This document shows, one piece after another, positions 10,536 to 23,065 of a DNA stretch of 64,000 nucleotides. Location of the stretch: contig CM075937.1 of assembly GCA_038030265.1 (NCBI GenBank), positions 30,050,198 through 30,114,197 on the forward strand. Direction: 5' to 3'. The first letter of the stretch is position 1; each line of letters opens with the position of its first letter. Both the position numbers and the translations under genes were made by a program. This stretch comes from Corythucha ciliata. Lineage: Eukaryota; Arthropoda; Insecta; Hemiptera; Tingidae. The notes beneath the pieces were generated by a model. The model worked only from the letters and a program-made list of their open reading frames with translations. It made no database searches and was not told where the DNA came from.

Positions 10536-10685
10536 GGTTTGTTCCAGCAAGGAGTTTCGAATATGTTCGGAGCAGAGTTGCCGTAGGATCAGCCAATAAA
10601 GTCTAATCATCTTGAATTTTATTGGCTGGTCCCATCAAAGCAACTCGGCTCCGAATAATCCAAACAACCTTTGCTGGGACAGACC
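10536..10685. mobile_element. Inverted-repeat element M2, copy 2
   Basis: 150 bp with termini GGTTTGTTCCAGCAAGG and, reversed, GGTCTGTCCCAGCAAAGG, only 59 bp after copy 1. The inside contains 'ttttattggctggtccca', also shared with copy 1. Confidence 0.8.
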
Positions 10686-10810
10686 CATTATTGCACGTAG
10701 TGAATTATATTTTATGGAGTCACCACAAATGGTAAGAAACAGGTCGTATGTCGATGCCCTCTATGCCCCTTTTGTAGTTCAAGAAACCTCTTAAGTTCAG
10801 CTTAGTGTTA

Positions 10811-10872
10811 AGCGGGATTTCGAACCCCTGTGGTCTATAGCCGTGCCTTAACTGCTGAATGGTTACTGTGAG
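10811..10872 (-). pseudogene. tRNA-like fragment
   Basis: On the minus strand a B-box-like GGGGTTCGAAATCCC follows an A-box-like CCATTCAGCAGTTAAGGCAC. The spacing fits a tRNA or tRNA-derived SINE head. No complete cloverleaf could be drawn and the acceptor arms are not evident, so it is not a functional tRNA. Confidence 0.5.
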
Positions 10873-11462
10873 GAGGCCCTAATTCAATAAAATTTGTGTG
10901 GTTATTGGAAAAAATTCGACAAATTTGTTCTTATTTATGTACGTCCATATTATGAAAGCGACATTTTTTCCCCCCCATTCTGTAACTTGTCTGGGTGTGA
11001 AAACCCTTCCTCCTCCTTGGTAGATTCCATCGAACAAGCCGCCGACATAAATTCCTCCGTTCTTTCTAACCCGTCTCCGCCTCTTTCCTCCTTTCATAAA
11101 CGAACCAACTTTTTTGAGGCCCTTCTGAGTCCTCCTTCCTAGAAACGGTGCACCAAAGCCCCTTCTTATTTATTTTAACGTTCGGCGCCCTAAAAACGCG
11201 AACGCAGCTCGCCTGCATAGTTGCAAGACTTAAAGGAAACTTTGTTAGTTCTTTCATGTATTTAACGTTCTATACTGTCGTGGAGGGGAGGGAGTTACAA
11301 AAGAGTTTTCAATGGGTAAGTACTCATATTATATTTCATGGGAACACATCCAAGATAATTAACTTTTATGTAGGAAAGTAATAGAACATGAGCGATTGGC
11401 TGCCGTAAAAATGTGGGCATCTATTCGGGGGGGGGGGGGGGATATCTATTCGTCCTCTCCAA

Positions 11463-11842
11463 GGAGGAGATGTATGTGTTTCCTCGACCCCTACCTCGCC
11501 TACTCCGCGGTACGTAAATTATCGCCGTATTTCTGCACCAATCCTGAATTTCAATGTCTCATATTTAAATCTCCAGGAAATTCGGCACTGTCGTACGATC
11601 TTTTTTCATGTTTCATTCCTGAAATAACTGTAAAACCCGCATAAAAGTTTACCTTGAAAATGCATGCTCCTTCGACGACTTATTTAGGTAAGCAAGATCG
11701 TACGCGCGTGCAGAATTTCCTGGAGATTGAAATGAGACCTTGAAATCCAGGATTGGTACAGAAATACGGCGATAATTTACGTTATGCCGAGTAGGCGAGG
11801 TATGACTGAAGGGGGGTCGAGGAAACACATGTACAACTCCCC
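11463..11842. mobile_element. TTAA-target foldback family M3, copy 1
   Basis: 380 bp and almost entirely palindromic. The left arm contains TTTCCTCGACCCC...GTACGTAAATTATCGCCG and TCTCCAGGAAATTC, and the right arm is its reverse complement. The right end is followed by TTAA (11843-11846). The left flank is CCAA (11459-11462), plausibly a mutated TTAA. Length and arm content match the copy at 41918-42294. Confidence 0.8.
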
Positions 11843-11846
11843 TTAA

Positions 11847-14800
11847 CATTTAAAGTTTCAATGTCTGAGATGACAGATGGAAAAGGATTTCCAGGAATGC
11901 TAAAATTTTACAGCCCTCCCCCCTTACAGACCAAGACCCCCTTCTGTTATTCAGTTGTTTTTTTTTTCTCGGGGAAACGCACATCAAAAGCTTTTCATAG
12001 AAGTAGTAAAATAGCGTCTGTTTGGAAGTCACGCGATGGTACGAGGGGGGAAGGCCTATTCAAAGTGTTAAACTTCGTGTCTGCGCCATTCTCTAGGAAT
12101 CGCTAATGATTATTTGTCGACGTCGATCATTTGTCTCCTGAAATTTACAAATGGCTTAATAGTCCAGTCAATAAGAACGTAAAAAAGGGGTTCACCTTAC
12201 ATCGGAAGGGGTGTAGGAAATAAGTTATTCGCCTACAACCCGAAAAATCCCGAAAATCTACGATTTTTCGCCTATCCTTGAAGTTAGCACATGGGTTAGG
12301 ATGACGAAACTCAGATTCCTTATCTTCTAACCCACCAAAACAATACAAAAGAAAAAATCAAACACCACTTTCGATGTAGGTATAGCACAACGTACTCATT
12401 GATTGGACTGTAATAATTAGAAAGCAGTTCTCCCCGTTAGGTTCCAAAAAAAAAGTCCGGATATCGAAGGAGGCGGGCGTGTTAGTACAGGTAGTTTATA
12501 AATTTATTTAAAATAATTAATAGAAAAAAAAAACTGGGTAGCGGCAATTTTTCCAATAGCTGAAATTCCTGTTTCTACCTACCATGTAATTCTTGACTTT
12601 CTTTTTGATCCAGATCTCTCCCTTCCCCTGCCAATACTATCTGGAGTGTAGTGACAGGTATATTAAATGCTAAGCCGTCGTGGAGTGCAGTGAGGGGGAG
12701 TCTGTCGCGAAAGTTAATGCCTCCAGCGCTTAAAAATCCAAATTGGGGAAGTAGAAGCGATCATTTATTGCTGAAAACCAGAAAAAAAAAACTCATTTAC
12801 TGCATTCCAAAGCTGATAAGACTTGAAAACCCGTTTAATAAATAATAGGAAAAGTATAATAGGTACCTGCCTAGATGTACACGTATGTACAGTTTTTCTA
12901 TACTCTCGAGACGTTAATTGCTCGACAATTAAAAGGGGGATAGTGTAGAATTGATGGTTCACTGTATTTTTATTAGGCAAGTACAGTAGCGTTGAGTTCC
13001 AGTCTGGAATCAAATCATCATTGGAGAGTTGATCGTTTCCCCGCGTGACAAGATTTCTCTATTATTCGAGGTGAAAAAAAAAAAAAATTGTAAAAATAAT
13101 AATTGCTTGTACACTGATGGTGTCTATTCAATCGGGAAGGAAAAAGAAAGTTTCGGTATCTTTTTTTTATTTTTGCAACCGACTTGAAAAATGTAGTAAA
13201 AAAAGAAAGAAAGGGGAGCGTAATGACTTAATGAGCGCAGTCCGTCTCATTTTAAAAGTCATTCTTCGTTAATTATTGCTGACTCCTTGATCCGCTAGTA
13301 AACGTTAATCGGAAGAGTAGTATGTTTTTCCCCTCTTCTAAGGAAAAATAGAGCATTTTTTGAATGAAATGCACTAAAAGAGGTAATAATAAATTAAGAG
13401 TCGTTAGTTTTGTATACGTAACCTTTTTCCACGCTTACCCTAAATCTCATTAGGCTTTATCTTATTTGTCGTTATCGTCTATTAAGATATACTCTGTTGT
13501 AGTATTGATTGCTGGCCACATTTCGGTTACTTATCCTTAATATTCTGATTAGAATTTCCTCAGTTTATAAAAGGCGGGGCTCTGTCCACGGTTGAATGTG
13601 CGTGAAGGTGGAAAATAAAAAAGCTTTTCAGCGGAAATGTGCTCTTATATTTCTAGTTTGTGGCGAGGAAGTTGGTTGGATGGAACGCGGATGGAAGACT
13701 TTTCCTGGCGTATTTAAATCCCCCCTCCCTTTTTTTTCGTCCATCTACCACCCATTATAGCGTAATTTGAGAACCAATTTCTGCGATACTTTTTTCATAA
13801 ATAATACTTTTCGATAAGAAATCAATCTTCGACCCTCACCCGCATGTGAGGCTCCCGCTTTCATTTCGTCTTTTTTTGGCCTCAATCATTAATCTTAACT
13901 CACATTAAATGAACTATGATCGTGTAAAGAACACGAGGAATAAAGGAGGGTGGTTATGGGAGGAGGGGCGGGATTGTACTTTTGTCGTGAAGACTTTAAT
14001 GCTCACGCGCGGTAAATAATTGTCAAGTGTCACGGAAGTTAACTTGTGAATAGAACGTGGGTGGGGTAAAAAATATTCCTGAAAAAATGCGTTTGACGGT
14101 AACGTTAGAACATGACGTTTGAAACTATTAATTGATGGGGAATAATCGGGTTCACTTCTATATCTTTATCTACCTTTAACTTTTTTTCACAGGTCTTTGA
14201 ACCCGCGTATTTATTTATTTTTCACTTCATTTTAAAGCTCCGCGGAATCTACTTTCTACTTCGAAGTGTAGTAGAGGTTGAGAGTTGGGAGCCCTTCCCG
14301 ACAAAAAACAAGTGATAAAACCTCAAGTAAAGAAAAAAATCTTGAAAGGAATTAAAAAAGGCCGAAAATATTCCATTCAAACAGGCGCTAAACAATGTTA
14401 ATAGCCGGCTTTACGCTCTGCGCTTGGCGACCAAGTGACGTTTTTTTAAGAATGAATATCCATTTTTCTTTTTCTTTCTTTTCATCTGCAACCCTTACTG
14501 CTTGAAATGGCGCGAGTAAAAATGATATCAAATTACTTATTTCAAAGAGGTCAGCCAATTTACTTGCCGCATTCGTCCCACTTTTTCACCCTCTTCTTCT
14601 TTCTTTGGCCGCTGTATAGTTTGTGAGTAAGAGGGAGCGAAATATTGAAACTACGCTAAGTTATTTTTTAATCCTCTTCATAAATTGTTTGGATAATTAC
14701 AATTACGCGTGATAACAATTTAGCGTAAGACGTCGACGAGAATAGCGGCATTTCTGTATTGACACATAAACTCGGTGGAATTCACTTGCTAAACATGATT

Positions 14801-16919
14801 TCAACGTGTTAATTTTTCTCTTGGGAAAACAATGTTGTACTCTTCACAGACTTTTCATTTTATTTTTCCGGTTTTGGTCTCTTTCTGCTTGAGATCATGT
14901 TCAGAAATAGTAAATTTAAAAACATATTTAGAGAAACATCCATGTCGTAGGTATATTATCCAGTAATAAGTATCTTTCATAGGCATCAAACAAATGTGCT
15001 TTGCATTGAATGTCTTACAATAGGCATGTGACATCATACGCATGTTCAGTAGACTCGGAAAATGAAATTTAGAATTGGTGCCGAGAAATTGGACCGTTTC
15101 ATGGCGGTCGTGAGGTGGCGCGGGGCGTACCAAAGTTTTGGGAGTATACGATGAACACGCCCCCCCCCCTTAAAACCTTACGAGTCGACCGTAATTAAAC
15201 GATTCAAATTCGCGGCACCAAGTCTAAATTCCATTTTCTAATCCAGGGCACGGTGAGCCACGGCTTTTGCATTGTCTTCTGGTGGCCAGTAGTTAAGAAT
15301 GAAAACAGCGAACAATTCCCATTCAGTGTAGAGCCTTCAGCTGCTAACCGGCACAAGATGAGAAGGACAAAAGCTAGATTTTTGTGTTGAAACTCGACCC
15401 ATAAAAAGCCCAGAATAACGGAGCAGTCATAGCAAGTCAAACCACGACAAAGCTCAAGCCACAAAATTTATCCAAAATTACGCATTAGGCGTTTCACCAA
15501 GACAATCGATCCCCGTTATTCGAAATTTTCTCCTGTCAATCCCATTAAGAAACCGTCTGATGAGATGAATCCATCGGTGGGTGTAGCGTGTGGATCACAC
15601 GTTTGCTGACGATTCAAGGATGCCGCGGGGGTGTTATTCAAAACGACAACAAAACAGTGCGTGCGAGGTGCGACGTTTAGTCTAGCCCGTTGTTGTACCC
15701 TAGCCCCTAGCTTATTGGGAATTGAGCAAGATGAAAGCCTAGAAGTTCGAACTGTTGCAGTTCTGAGCAGCCTTGAATGCTTGCTATTTCAAAGATTGTA
15801 GAATAATATGATTCAATTAGATGTGTGGGGTTCTATTATTGGAAACGAAATGACCCTCAAAGGGATCTCAAAAATCAATTGCCGAGAGAGGTGGGATTCG
15901 TCAAACTGACTGATAAAGGTTCCAATTTCTTCTCTTTCTAGAATAACTCGTTTTTCCTCCCGTTCGGTGAAAGGAGTTGACTTTCATTCTCGTAAAGGGC
16001 AAATCTTTTCAATCCTGGAACATCGGCTTCTTCTTTATATTTATTATTTTTTTGGGGGGCTTACTTTTTTTCTTCTGATGGTTGTGGAAACTAGGATGTT
16101 TCTCTTCTTCTTTCACAATTCTTTTTTGACAATTTTATGTGGCGTGTTGAAAGGAGGTGATGGAGATAGAGGGATGGTTTAAAGATAGGAAGTTATGGAG
16201 ATATGACGGCAAAAGTCACTAGGACATGAGAACGGGTGTAGTACGTGACCAATGTTTGATACAGTGGGCGGGCGAGTGGAGTAAGAAGGATTGAGCTTGG
16301 AGTACATTGCTAATAAGGTTCAAAAACCAAGTAGGTTTTCCTGTTAATAAGGTGAATCGATGTGTTTTGTAAATATGTGAATTACAGATTACATTTCAGA
16401 AGCTGTCTATAGGAGGAGCATTTTAGTATATGGCGCTTACAACCTTTTTTGACGTTAGCTAATCGAATTTATGAATAAGGGAAGCCGTTTGAGTTTCCCA
16501 CGTTTCATCTCTCGATCATTGGTTGTTGAAAAAGTTGAAGAACTCCGGGATCGATTAGAAAGCGTGATCCCTGATTACTATTGTCATGCTGGTGAACCTA
16601 CGCTGCCGGTAGAAGAAACATGACTAAAATTCGCCAATTCATCCCTGCGGCAGAATATTATCTCCAATTCTAACGATTTCCACCCTCTTACGTGGCGTCT
16701 CCTTCCTTCTTTTATTGATGGTGTTGATGGCTTATTCTATTATGGTCTCACTTTATATCAGTCAGGGTCACAGTTGATTGGGGGGGGGGGGGAGGTCTGC
16801 CTTTGGTGTAGTGTTTGTTGGTGACAAATTCGAAAAAGAACGTTTAAAACATTCATGAATCGGCGCGTTCTGATTTATTCTGTGGTTTTTCGAATTCTTT
16901 ATGCTACTAAGTTTGTAGC
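11847..16919. other. Long unannotated non-coding stretch
   Basis: About 5 kb of AT-rich DNA with homopolymer runs (A/T tracts; C10 at 15160-15169; G13 at 16780-16792). I saw no exon-like frame with splice sites, no RNA gene and no clear repeat. The short open frames at 14855-15133, 15204-15464 and 15967-16182 have no recognisable motif. It may be intergenic or part of a long 5' intron of the tRNA-modification gene downstream. Confidence 0.45.
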
Positions 16920-17033
16920 CCCGTTCACAAGCTCTATGTTTGTGTTGTGTGGTGTCTATGCAACCTATAAAAATGCTTCATTTTTCGAGTTGCATAGATT
17001 CCACAGAACTTAAACGTAGAGCTAGTGAACGGG
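16920..17033. mobile_element. Short TIR element (CCCGTTCAC ends)
   Basis: 114 bp. The left end CCCGTTCACAAGCTCTATG is matched by the reversed right end CCCGTTCACTAGCTCTACG. The interior pairs further (TCTATGCAAC with GTTGCATAGA). Non-coding MITE-like unit. Similar GTTCACA termini occur near 23430-23515 and 54003-54280. Confidence 0.75.
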
Positions 17034-17072
17034 TCATATACACTTGCGAACCGAGCCGCTCGTTGGAGGCTC

Positions 17073-17106
17073 CGAGCGTGCTCTAAGCATGCTTAGAGCA
17101 CGCTCG
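17073..17106. repeat. 34 bp perfect palindrome
   Basis: Half-site CGAGCGTGCTCTAAGCA followed immediately by its exact reverse complement, with no spacer. A perfect palindrome of this length is not expected by chance. It lies between two other inverted-repeat structures. Confidence 0.9.
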
Positions 17107-17189
17107 CTGAAATTTTGTTTCTCTCGAGCCGGGGGGAAACTGTGAGCATGGGACGAGCCTAGGCTGCCTTAGGGCCGGCGCACACTAGG

Positions 17190-17229
17190 AGAAAAAAGAC
17201 GCCGACGCGCGAGTCGGCGTCTTTTTTCT
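17190..17229. repeat. GC-rich hairpin
   Basis: Perfect 17 bp arms (AGAAAAAAGACGCCGAC and its complement) around a 6 bp GCGCGA loop. The right arm ends in a T run, so it superficially resembles a bacterial terminator, but in this eukaryotic setting it is better read as the core of a small foldback element. Confidence 0.75.
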
Positions 17230-17309
17230 TGGGGAAGAGACGACTCTCGCGTACGTGTCCAATGTGAAAGGCCCCATAGAGTTCTATGTGTTTTTACTGC
17301 ACGAGCCGA

Positions 17310-17591
17310 ATCTTTCCGAATCTTCAGGAATTTCTACAGTGACGTTAGATCTTGCTTTTTCAAATTTTATCCCTAAAATAACCCCAAAGCACTTTAGAAT
17401 TCGAATGTGTTTTAAGGTAATTTCAGGGATGAAATTTGGAAAAGCAAGATCTAACGTCACTGTAGAACTTCGTGAAGTTTAAAATAAGACTTTAAAATCG
17501 AATATTGATGCAGAAATGGGGCCAAAATTTATGTGCCAAGTTTAGGCGAGGGCGACTGGGAACGGGTCGAGGAAACCCGCCTGAAACCCCC
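17310..17591. mobile_element. TTAA-target foldback family M3, copy 2 (left end lost)
   Basis: Shares with the 41.9 kb copy the arm sequence around TCTACAGTGACGTTAGATCT and the right end reading ...GGGTCGAGGAAACCCGCCTG..., closed by TTAA at 17592-17595. The left outer arm does not match the family, so this copy is truncated or rearranged on that side. Confidence 0.8.
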
Positions 17592-17599
17592 TTAAAGTT

Positions 17600-19803
17600 A
17601 CACGCAGCATGTATGTCTCTTTTTCAGTTAGGGCGTTTATTACGTGCTTGATTTCTCTCTCTTCACATCTGCTGAATTGATTCCTTTTCTTACTTTTTTT
17701 TACTTCCATGCTCCCGTAACTAACCGGTAGGAAACGGGAAGCATGATCTTATATTATTCAGTTTGTTTAATGCCACTATGATCGTAATTACTATTCGATA
17801 GTTTTAGATATTAAATTAAGGAATTAACACATCCGGGACTAACTTGGAAATTTTTTTTGTCTTTTTTGACATTACTCGTAGTTTGCTTTGAGAAGATGAC
17901 GGGATTAGTTCGAGCCTGTCACACTTTTACTCTAATTTTCCTACCAGTTATCTTAAAGCACATAAATCCTTTTCTACATAACTTATAAACTTTTTGGAAT
18001 AGACATGGAGTCGATGTTCGAGCCTTCGAAGGACGATTGGTGAAAACGAAGCTGAGGGCGACTAAAACACGTGAGAGGAGGTGAGTGGGGCTTTGTGTGT
18101 GGGCCCCTCGCCCTTTCCTGTACCTAAACTTTTTCTTCGAAAAGAAAAAAAGAGAAGAGTATTGTGGCTTCAAAATGTTTTTCTTTCTCATCCTCACTAC
18201 TCTTCACACACAGTTTTAAGATTGTCACTTTTTCTCTTTTGGGAGATCATCTTTTTTCCATGGGTCCTAAAGATAGACGCACTCTCACTCTTGTCATCGT
18301 TTGAACTTATTGGGCAGACGAAGGGTTAGTACCTTCGTGAAGCCCCCCCCCCCTCACTATCTAGCTACACCTGTGAACATCTGTGTAGTAGCTAATTAGT
18401 TCGCAATCAGTCTGTCAAGATAGGCGTGAATTTGAGAGGAAAAACAACCCCTGCTTACTTCATGAAACAAAATTATCTTATGCTATGGCAACCCCTGAGA
18501 AATGCTTGCATCAGCAATTTTGTTAATGATAAAAAAAAATCCTTGAACAAAATGTTCATCATAAAAATAAATTTTAGTGCTCAAAATTGTGTGCAAACCG
18601 TGGAATTGAGAATAGATCAACGTTTACGCGCGAAGACAAAAGGCCATAATTCTTAAAAATACTGTCGTAGTTTCAGGCAGTGTTATTATTTTGCAGTGGG
18701 CACTGTAAAAACTAGTTCAAGGATTGACATTTTCCGTGTACTCGTAAATTCGTTGACGTTTTCAGTGGGCGACTTCCGCCGGCCCCGTTGTTCTTTGCCC
18801 ACGATAAGGCAGACACAACGACCGTCGAAAGGAAGAGGGCATTCCACGATGAAGAAAGTTGAAGTAATCGTATTATTTGGCAGTTCATCCCTCTTTTCCC
18901 CACCTTAACGATCTTAATTTTCCTCTTAAGCCTAAAATAGATCTTTTAGTCTAGCCCCCAGCGTTGGTTTTATTTCTAGATTAGCTTTAATTTTAAATCT
19001 TCCCCCTCTCTGGATTTTTTTTTCTTATTAGAAATTTCCTTCCCGTTTCCGCGTTTGTCACCACTTCTGTTTGACCGCGTTTGAAAGTGCTAAGAAACCT
19101 CAAATGTTTCGGTCGGTGACCTGATTTTTTTCGTCTTTTAGAATAAATTTTTGCCTATGCTTTCTGATTTCTTGACGGGGGAAAAAGTACTTCAGTATAA
19201 ACCTGTAAGAACTATAAAAAGTTGTACTCTTACTGGTTACGTGGCTTCAGCCATAATTCAAGGTGAAGATATTAATGGATTACTATCTTTTTTTTTCTAA
19301 GGTGATCATCTTTAACGGTCTATTAAAATGAGCCTTAGTAATACAACCACGTGCCGATATTTCACAATTCCCCCAGCATCTGCATAAATCGAATCTACGC
19401 TCGTTCTTTGCTTTTTCATTATTTTCTGAATCTAATTGCTTCACAATTTTATTTCTCAATCAAAGATTCCGCACATCAAGTTTATGCAACACTTATAACT
19501 GAAATAGTTTTAGTAGTTTAAACGGTTATAAAAATTTTCTTACAATGGGACATTTGGTTGTAATAAAACATCACGTTTTTTTTCCTTCTTTTTTTCTCTA
19601 TATTGCCAAAGAACCGAAGAGGCGCCAAAAAGCAAGGCCGAATGGCACGTCATGATGATTAGATGTTCCCGCACTTTGTTCAGCTTATTTCCGAAAGCGA
19701 AAAAATGGTTTGACCTCGGAAATGAAATTGTATTTTTTGGTGCGATAAAAAAAGAGATTAGTCTAAAAATCGGGGCAAACCGTCTTGTTTATCTGAAAGG
19801 AGG

Positions 19804-19834
<31 letters not shown>

Positions 19835-20780
19835 AATAACCAGTCTCTAAATGTCAGAGCACTCGAGCGAGCCACGCCCTCTTAAGGGAGAAAGTGAAAC
19901 TTGCCCTTTTTTATCCCAGGGGTGAGCAATTATTATTAAATACAACTCCCTCCGTACCCAACTGGCCCGGCCGCAAGGGATCGTAAACTCCTAATCATCG
20001 CCATATTTCAAGACAGAAAAAAAAATACTTTCTTATACGTTTCGGTATCGGCAGGCAAATCGGCGTACAGCTCTACCGATTGCAGTTTTTTGGAGGTGGG
20101 AGTGGGAGTGGCAGTAAGGTGATCGCGAATTTCTTGCCAGAAGGAGCCAGTAGTATAATTGTGACCCCTATACAGGGATTTGAGAATGTATGGGGGTTAG
20201 TGAGCAGGAGTCCGGTGATATTACGAGAGGGTTTTTGTTTGACATCATAGGGAGTCCAAACTTTCTATTGGAATCTTGTTAATTGACTTGATCCCTCCTT
20301 GTGAATGAAACGTTTTTTTTAGGCCCTTACTCCATCGAGTAAACACACGTAGTTATTTATGTATCAGACATTCTATTGGGAGAATGTCTGAAAATGAATT
20401 GCCCGACGCTCTGTGAAAGAAATCGCTAATCGGGCCAATTGCTTTGGGCAGAACTTCTTCTGATCGGTTTATTGAATCATGAATAGGTGGGCATACACGA
20501 GCAGATACAATCTGCGCAGATTTTGTGTTTCTGAGGGATATCAGACGGAAAGGTTCGCTCGTTAGTGGGCAAGAAACGACGGAGACAGAGATCAACCGTG
20601 TTCGGCCGAACGATATCGGTGGGAGTTAAAATCCGTCAGATGTGGTTTCAGACTCGATCAGACGAGAGATATCTGAGAGACACTGATCGGCCGACTTTGA
20701 ATCGGGCGTCGCGTCGCGCCTTAACGCAACGATTTTAACCACCGAAACTTCACTGAACACGTTGTATTTTCTAATATTTT
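17600..20780. other. Unannotated non-coding stretch
   Basis: No coding exon or RNA gene recognised. Contains C11 at 18343-18353 and an A29 run at 19804-19832. From about 20380 onward there are recurring GATCGG/AGATATC-rich segments that resume after 21378, so an older repeat may have been split by the elements at 20782-21378. Its limits could not be set. Confidence 0.45.
19804..19832. repeat. Poly-A run (29 bp)
   Basis: Uninterrupted A tract preceded by 'gaaaggagg'. It could be a retroposon tail, but no body was recognised upstream. Confidence 0.7.
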
Positions 20781-20781
20781 A

Positions 20782-20927
20782 GGTCTTTTCCAACCTACCC
20801 TAGAACCTGTTTGGAACCGTCACAGAATCATCTTCTGCCAATAAAACGCAATGGAATAGTTTGTTGATATGGTAAACTCGTTCTGGAACGGTTCCGAACG
20901 AGTTCAATGGGTAGGTTGGAACAAACC
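20782..20927. mobile_element. Inverted-repeat element M2-like, copy 3
   Basis: 146 bp. The left end GGTCTTTTCCAACCTACCC is matched by the reversed right end GGTTTGTTCCAACCTACCC, and GGAACCGT is also paired. TTTTA flanks both sides, a plausible 5 bp target duplication. The outer 10 bp resemble the elements at 10.3-10.7 kb. Confidence 0.8.
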
Positions 20928-21092
20928 TTTTATGTCATATGTATGGTTCTAGCTTTTTGATCCCTTCATAATTATATGTATTTGTTTTCTTTGGTTTATG
21001 CATATGTCTTTGTTATCTGCCACCGATCTCAAATATCTTTCGAACCCGAACGATAAATGAAATCTGTCTGATTTCGTTCGGCGACAGATCTG

Positions 21093-21233
21093 GGGGCCTA
21101 TTCTCTAACAAAAAAGCAATGTGTTTTTCATAGCAATGTTTCTAATTCATTCATTTGCTTGAAGACAATGAATAAAATAGAAACATGGCTACGAAAAACA
21201 TATTGCTTTTTTTTGTTAGAGAACAGGCCCCCT
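21093..21233. mobile_element. MITE with GGGGGCCT ends
   Basis: 141 bp. The left end GGGGGCCTATTCTCTAAC and the reversed right end GGGGGCCTGTTCTCTAAC continue to pair through AAAGCAAT.TGTTTTTC, giving arms of about 40 bp. It directly abuts another inverted-repeat unit at 21234. Confidence 0.85.
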
Positions 21234-21378
21234 GAGGGTGCGTTTATCAATGCACTTATTCTTCAGATAAAGCTGGGCTACGTTTGGTTGCTGTGGGCCT
21301 TTTTGCAAACATTAATGTAAAATTATTCGAGGGATTCTTATTCCATGAGATATCCGGTTATTGATAAACCCGCCCTCA
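21234..21378. mobile_element. MITE with TGAGGG ends
   Basis: 145 bp. The left end TGAGGGTGCGTTTATCAAT and the reversed right end TGAGGGCGGGTTTATCAAT form TIRs of about 19 bp. It starts at the base after the previous MITE ends. Confidence 0.78.
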
Positions 21379-21911
21379 ATCCACTAACGAGCAGATTTGA
21401 TTGGGTAACAGATATCGGTCACGAATCACTTTTGTACGTTAAGGGGCGACGACTGATCTCATCGTGTGCTCTAGATCGTTAACGATATTAACCGAAAAGA
21501 TCGGCCGATCAAATCTGTCAAAATTATCTGCTCCCACTAATAGCCCAAATTACGTTGCGGAAAATGTTCGTTTTGGCGGGATTTCAAATATGCCAACTTC
21601 TGTTTATAAAAAAAAATATATTTCTGAAGGGTTTTAAATTTTTATTTATTTATTTACGGGGAAGGATTGATATGCCTCATCGAAAAAAAAAATTTGGAAA
21701 ATGTGAAACTTCCTCATTGTCAGGGAATTTTCTAAAAGTGGAAAAGTCAGGGAATTTGTGAATTTATGAGAAAAGGCAGGGAAAACTGGCGAAGCTATTT
21801 TTTTCACGAACGTCATGCGTCCAACGGGAACATGAAAGTAAAATGGAGTACAAAATTACTATTAGGATTGAGGCCTATCTCACTCTCCTGTCGAGTTATG
21901 TTATGAGCGTT

Positions 21912-22144
21912 TCGGTAATGCCAAAGGTACAATATAGAGGCCTCCTCCTCACCGTCGGATTATTTAGCCGTAGTTCAAGGTAAAAAAGTGTCTCTGACCT
22001 ACATTTTTGTTACACGGAACTTCGTCATTGTAGAAAACTGTAGTGGTTTGTTGTCAAACGACTACAACAAATCACATGGAGTACCGGACTCAACGTTTCT
22101 CTGAAACACCGCCAGATATCGTATCCCTTAGCTACAATCGCCAA
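21912..22144 (+). repeat. Dispersed repeat R1, copy B (shortened)
   Basis: Same orientation as copy A, starting inside it at the 'ggtaatgccaaaggtac' block and ending at the same 'tagctacaatcgccaa' border. It is followed by sequence that leads into the LINE reverse-transcriptase remnant, so the two may be physically linked. Confidence 0.82.
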
Positions 22145-22289
22145 TATGGATCCTTCAGTCATAAAAGAATTCTTTCATAACATAAAACCGGATTATGTCC
22201 CAGAAATGATCAATGAAGTCAGTTGCGCGACGAAAAGATGAACTAAACCAGAAAATACAATTATATTGAACTTCGCTTTGAAAAAGAGT

Positions 22290-23065
22290 ACAAACAAAAA
22301 ATCTGGCATAGACGATGATGTTCCTACGCAATGCTAACAAACCTAGGTCCCAAGGGACGCAGTGTCCTCCTGGATATCTTCAATGTTTCGTTCTTGTGAA
22401 ACCTTAGATTGACTCTTGGAAGGTACACAGAGTAATGCCTTTACTCAAGCCGTGGAAAGACCCCAGAAAACCCGATTCATTCCGACCTATAACCTTATCA
22501 TCGTGTGTTGCCGGAACATTTGAGAGAATAGTAAAAGCTCGATTAAATTGGTTCTTAGAATCTTCGGGCGTTCTTGATAGGAGACAGCGCGGCTTTAGAA
22601 ATAAACATAGCCCCCTTGACTGCATCGGAATTAGTGACAGATATACACCACAGTTCCCTCAAAAAAAGAATTTCTACTCGCAGCATTCATAGACCTTACT
22701 GGTGCTTTTGATGCAGTGTCCATACGTCTCCTGGTGCAAAAAAATGCAAGAATTCCAAGTCCCCACCAAAATAATTAACAGCCTAATGGGCACATGACAA
22801 GAACGGGAGATCATCATCAATTTTGATGACCAAAGATACGGACCGTTCAGCTGGATTTGGCCTTCCACAAGGAGCCATAGGCAGCCCAGATCTTTTCAAT
22901 ATCTACACGGCAGTCGCAGACCTGCATCAAGTATTTGACGACCACATCAAATGCATTCATTTCGCGGATGATATTCTCCTCTACACAACTTCTAGTAGGA
23001 TAGAAACGGCTCAGCAACAACTTAAAGAATCACTGCAAACATTTTTTAATTGGTGTGAATTCTAA
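22290..23065 (+). pseudogene. LINE reverse-transcriptase remnant
   Basis: Pieces of a non-LTR retrotransposon RT in several frames. Near 22290 SGIDD.VP, then from 22435 LLKPWKDPRKPDSFRPITL, CVAGTFERIVKARLNWFLE and RRQRGFRNKHSPLDC. Next comes a frame-broken segment with AFIDLTGAFDAVS, then from 22823 GFGLPQGAIGSPDLFNIY and the polymerase box FADDILLY. This is the motif order of Jockey/CR1-like RTs. Stops and frame changes lie between the blocks, so it is dead. A 99 bp direct repeat brackets most of it. Confidence 0.87.
22352..22450 (+). repeat. 99 bp direct repeat, left copy
   Basis: Matches 23064-23162 with only a few differences (AAGGGACGCAGTGTCCTCC ... CCTTTACTCAAGC). The left copy lies inside the RT coding sequence and the right copy follows its truncated end, so the block marks an internal duplication. 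Confidence 0.88.

Noticed and set aside
17190..17229. Rho-independent terminator
   Set aside because: The hairpin and T run fit the shape, but this is animal DNA with spliceosomal introns and no gene ends here.
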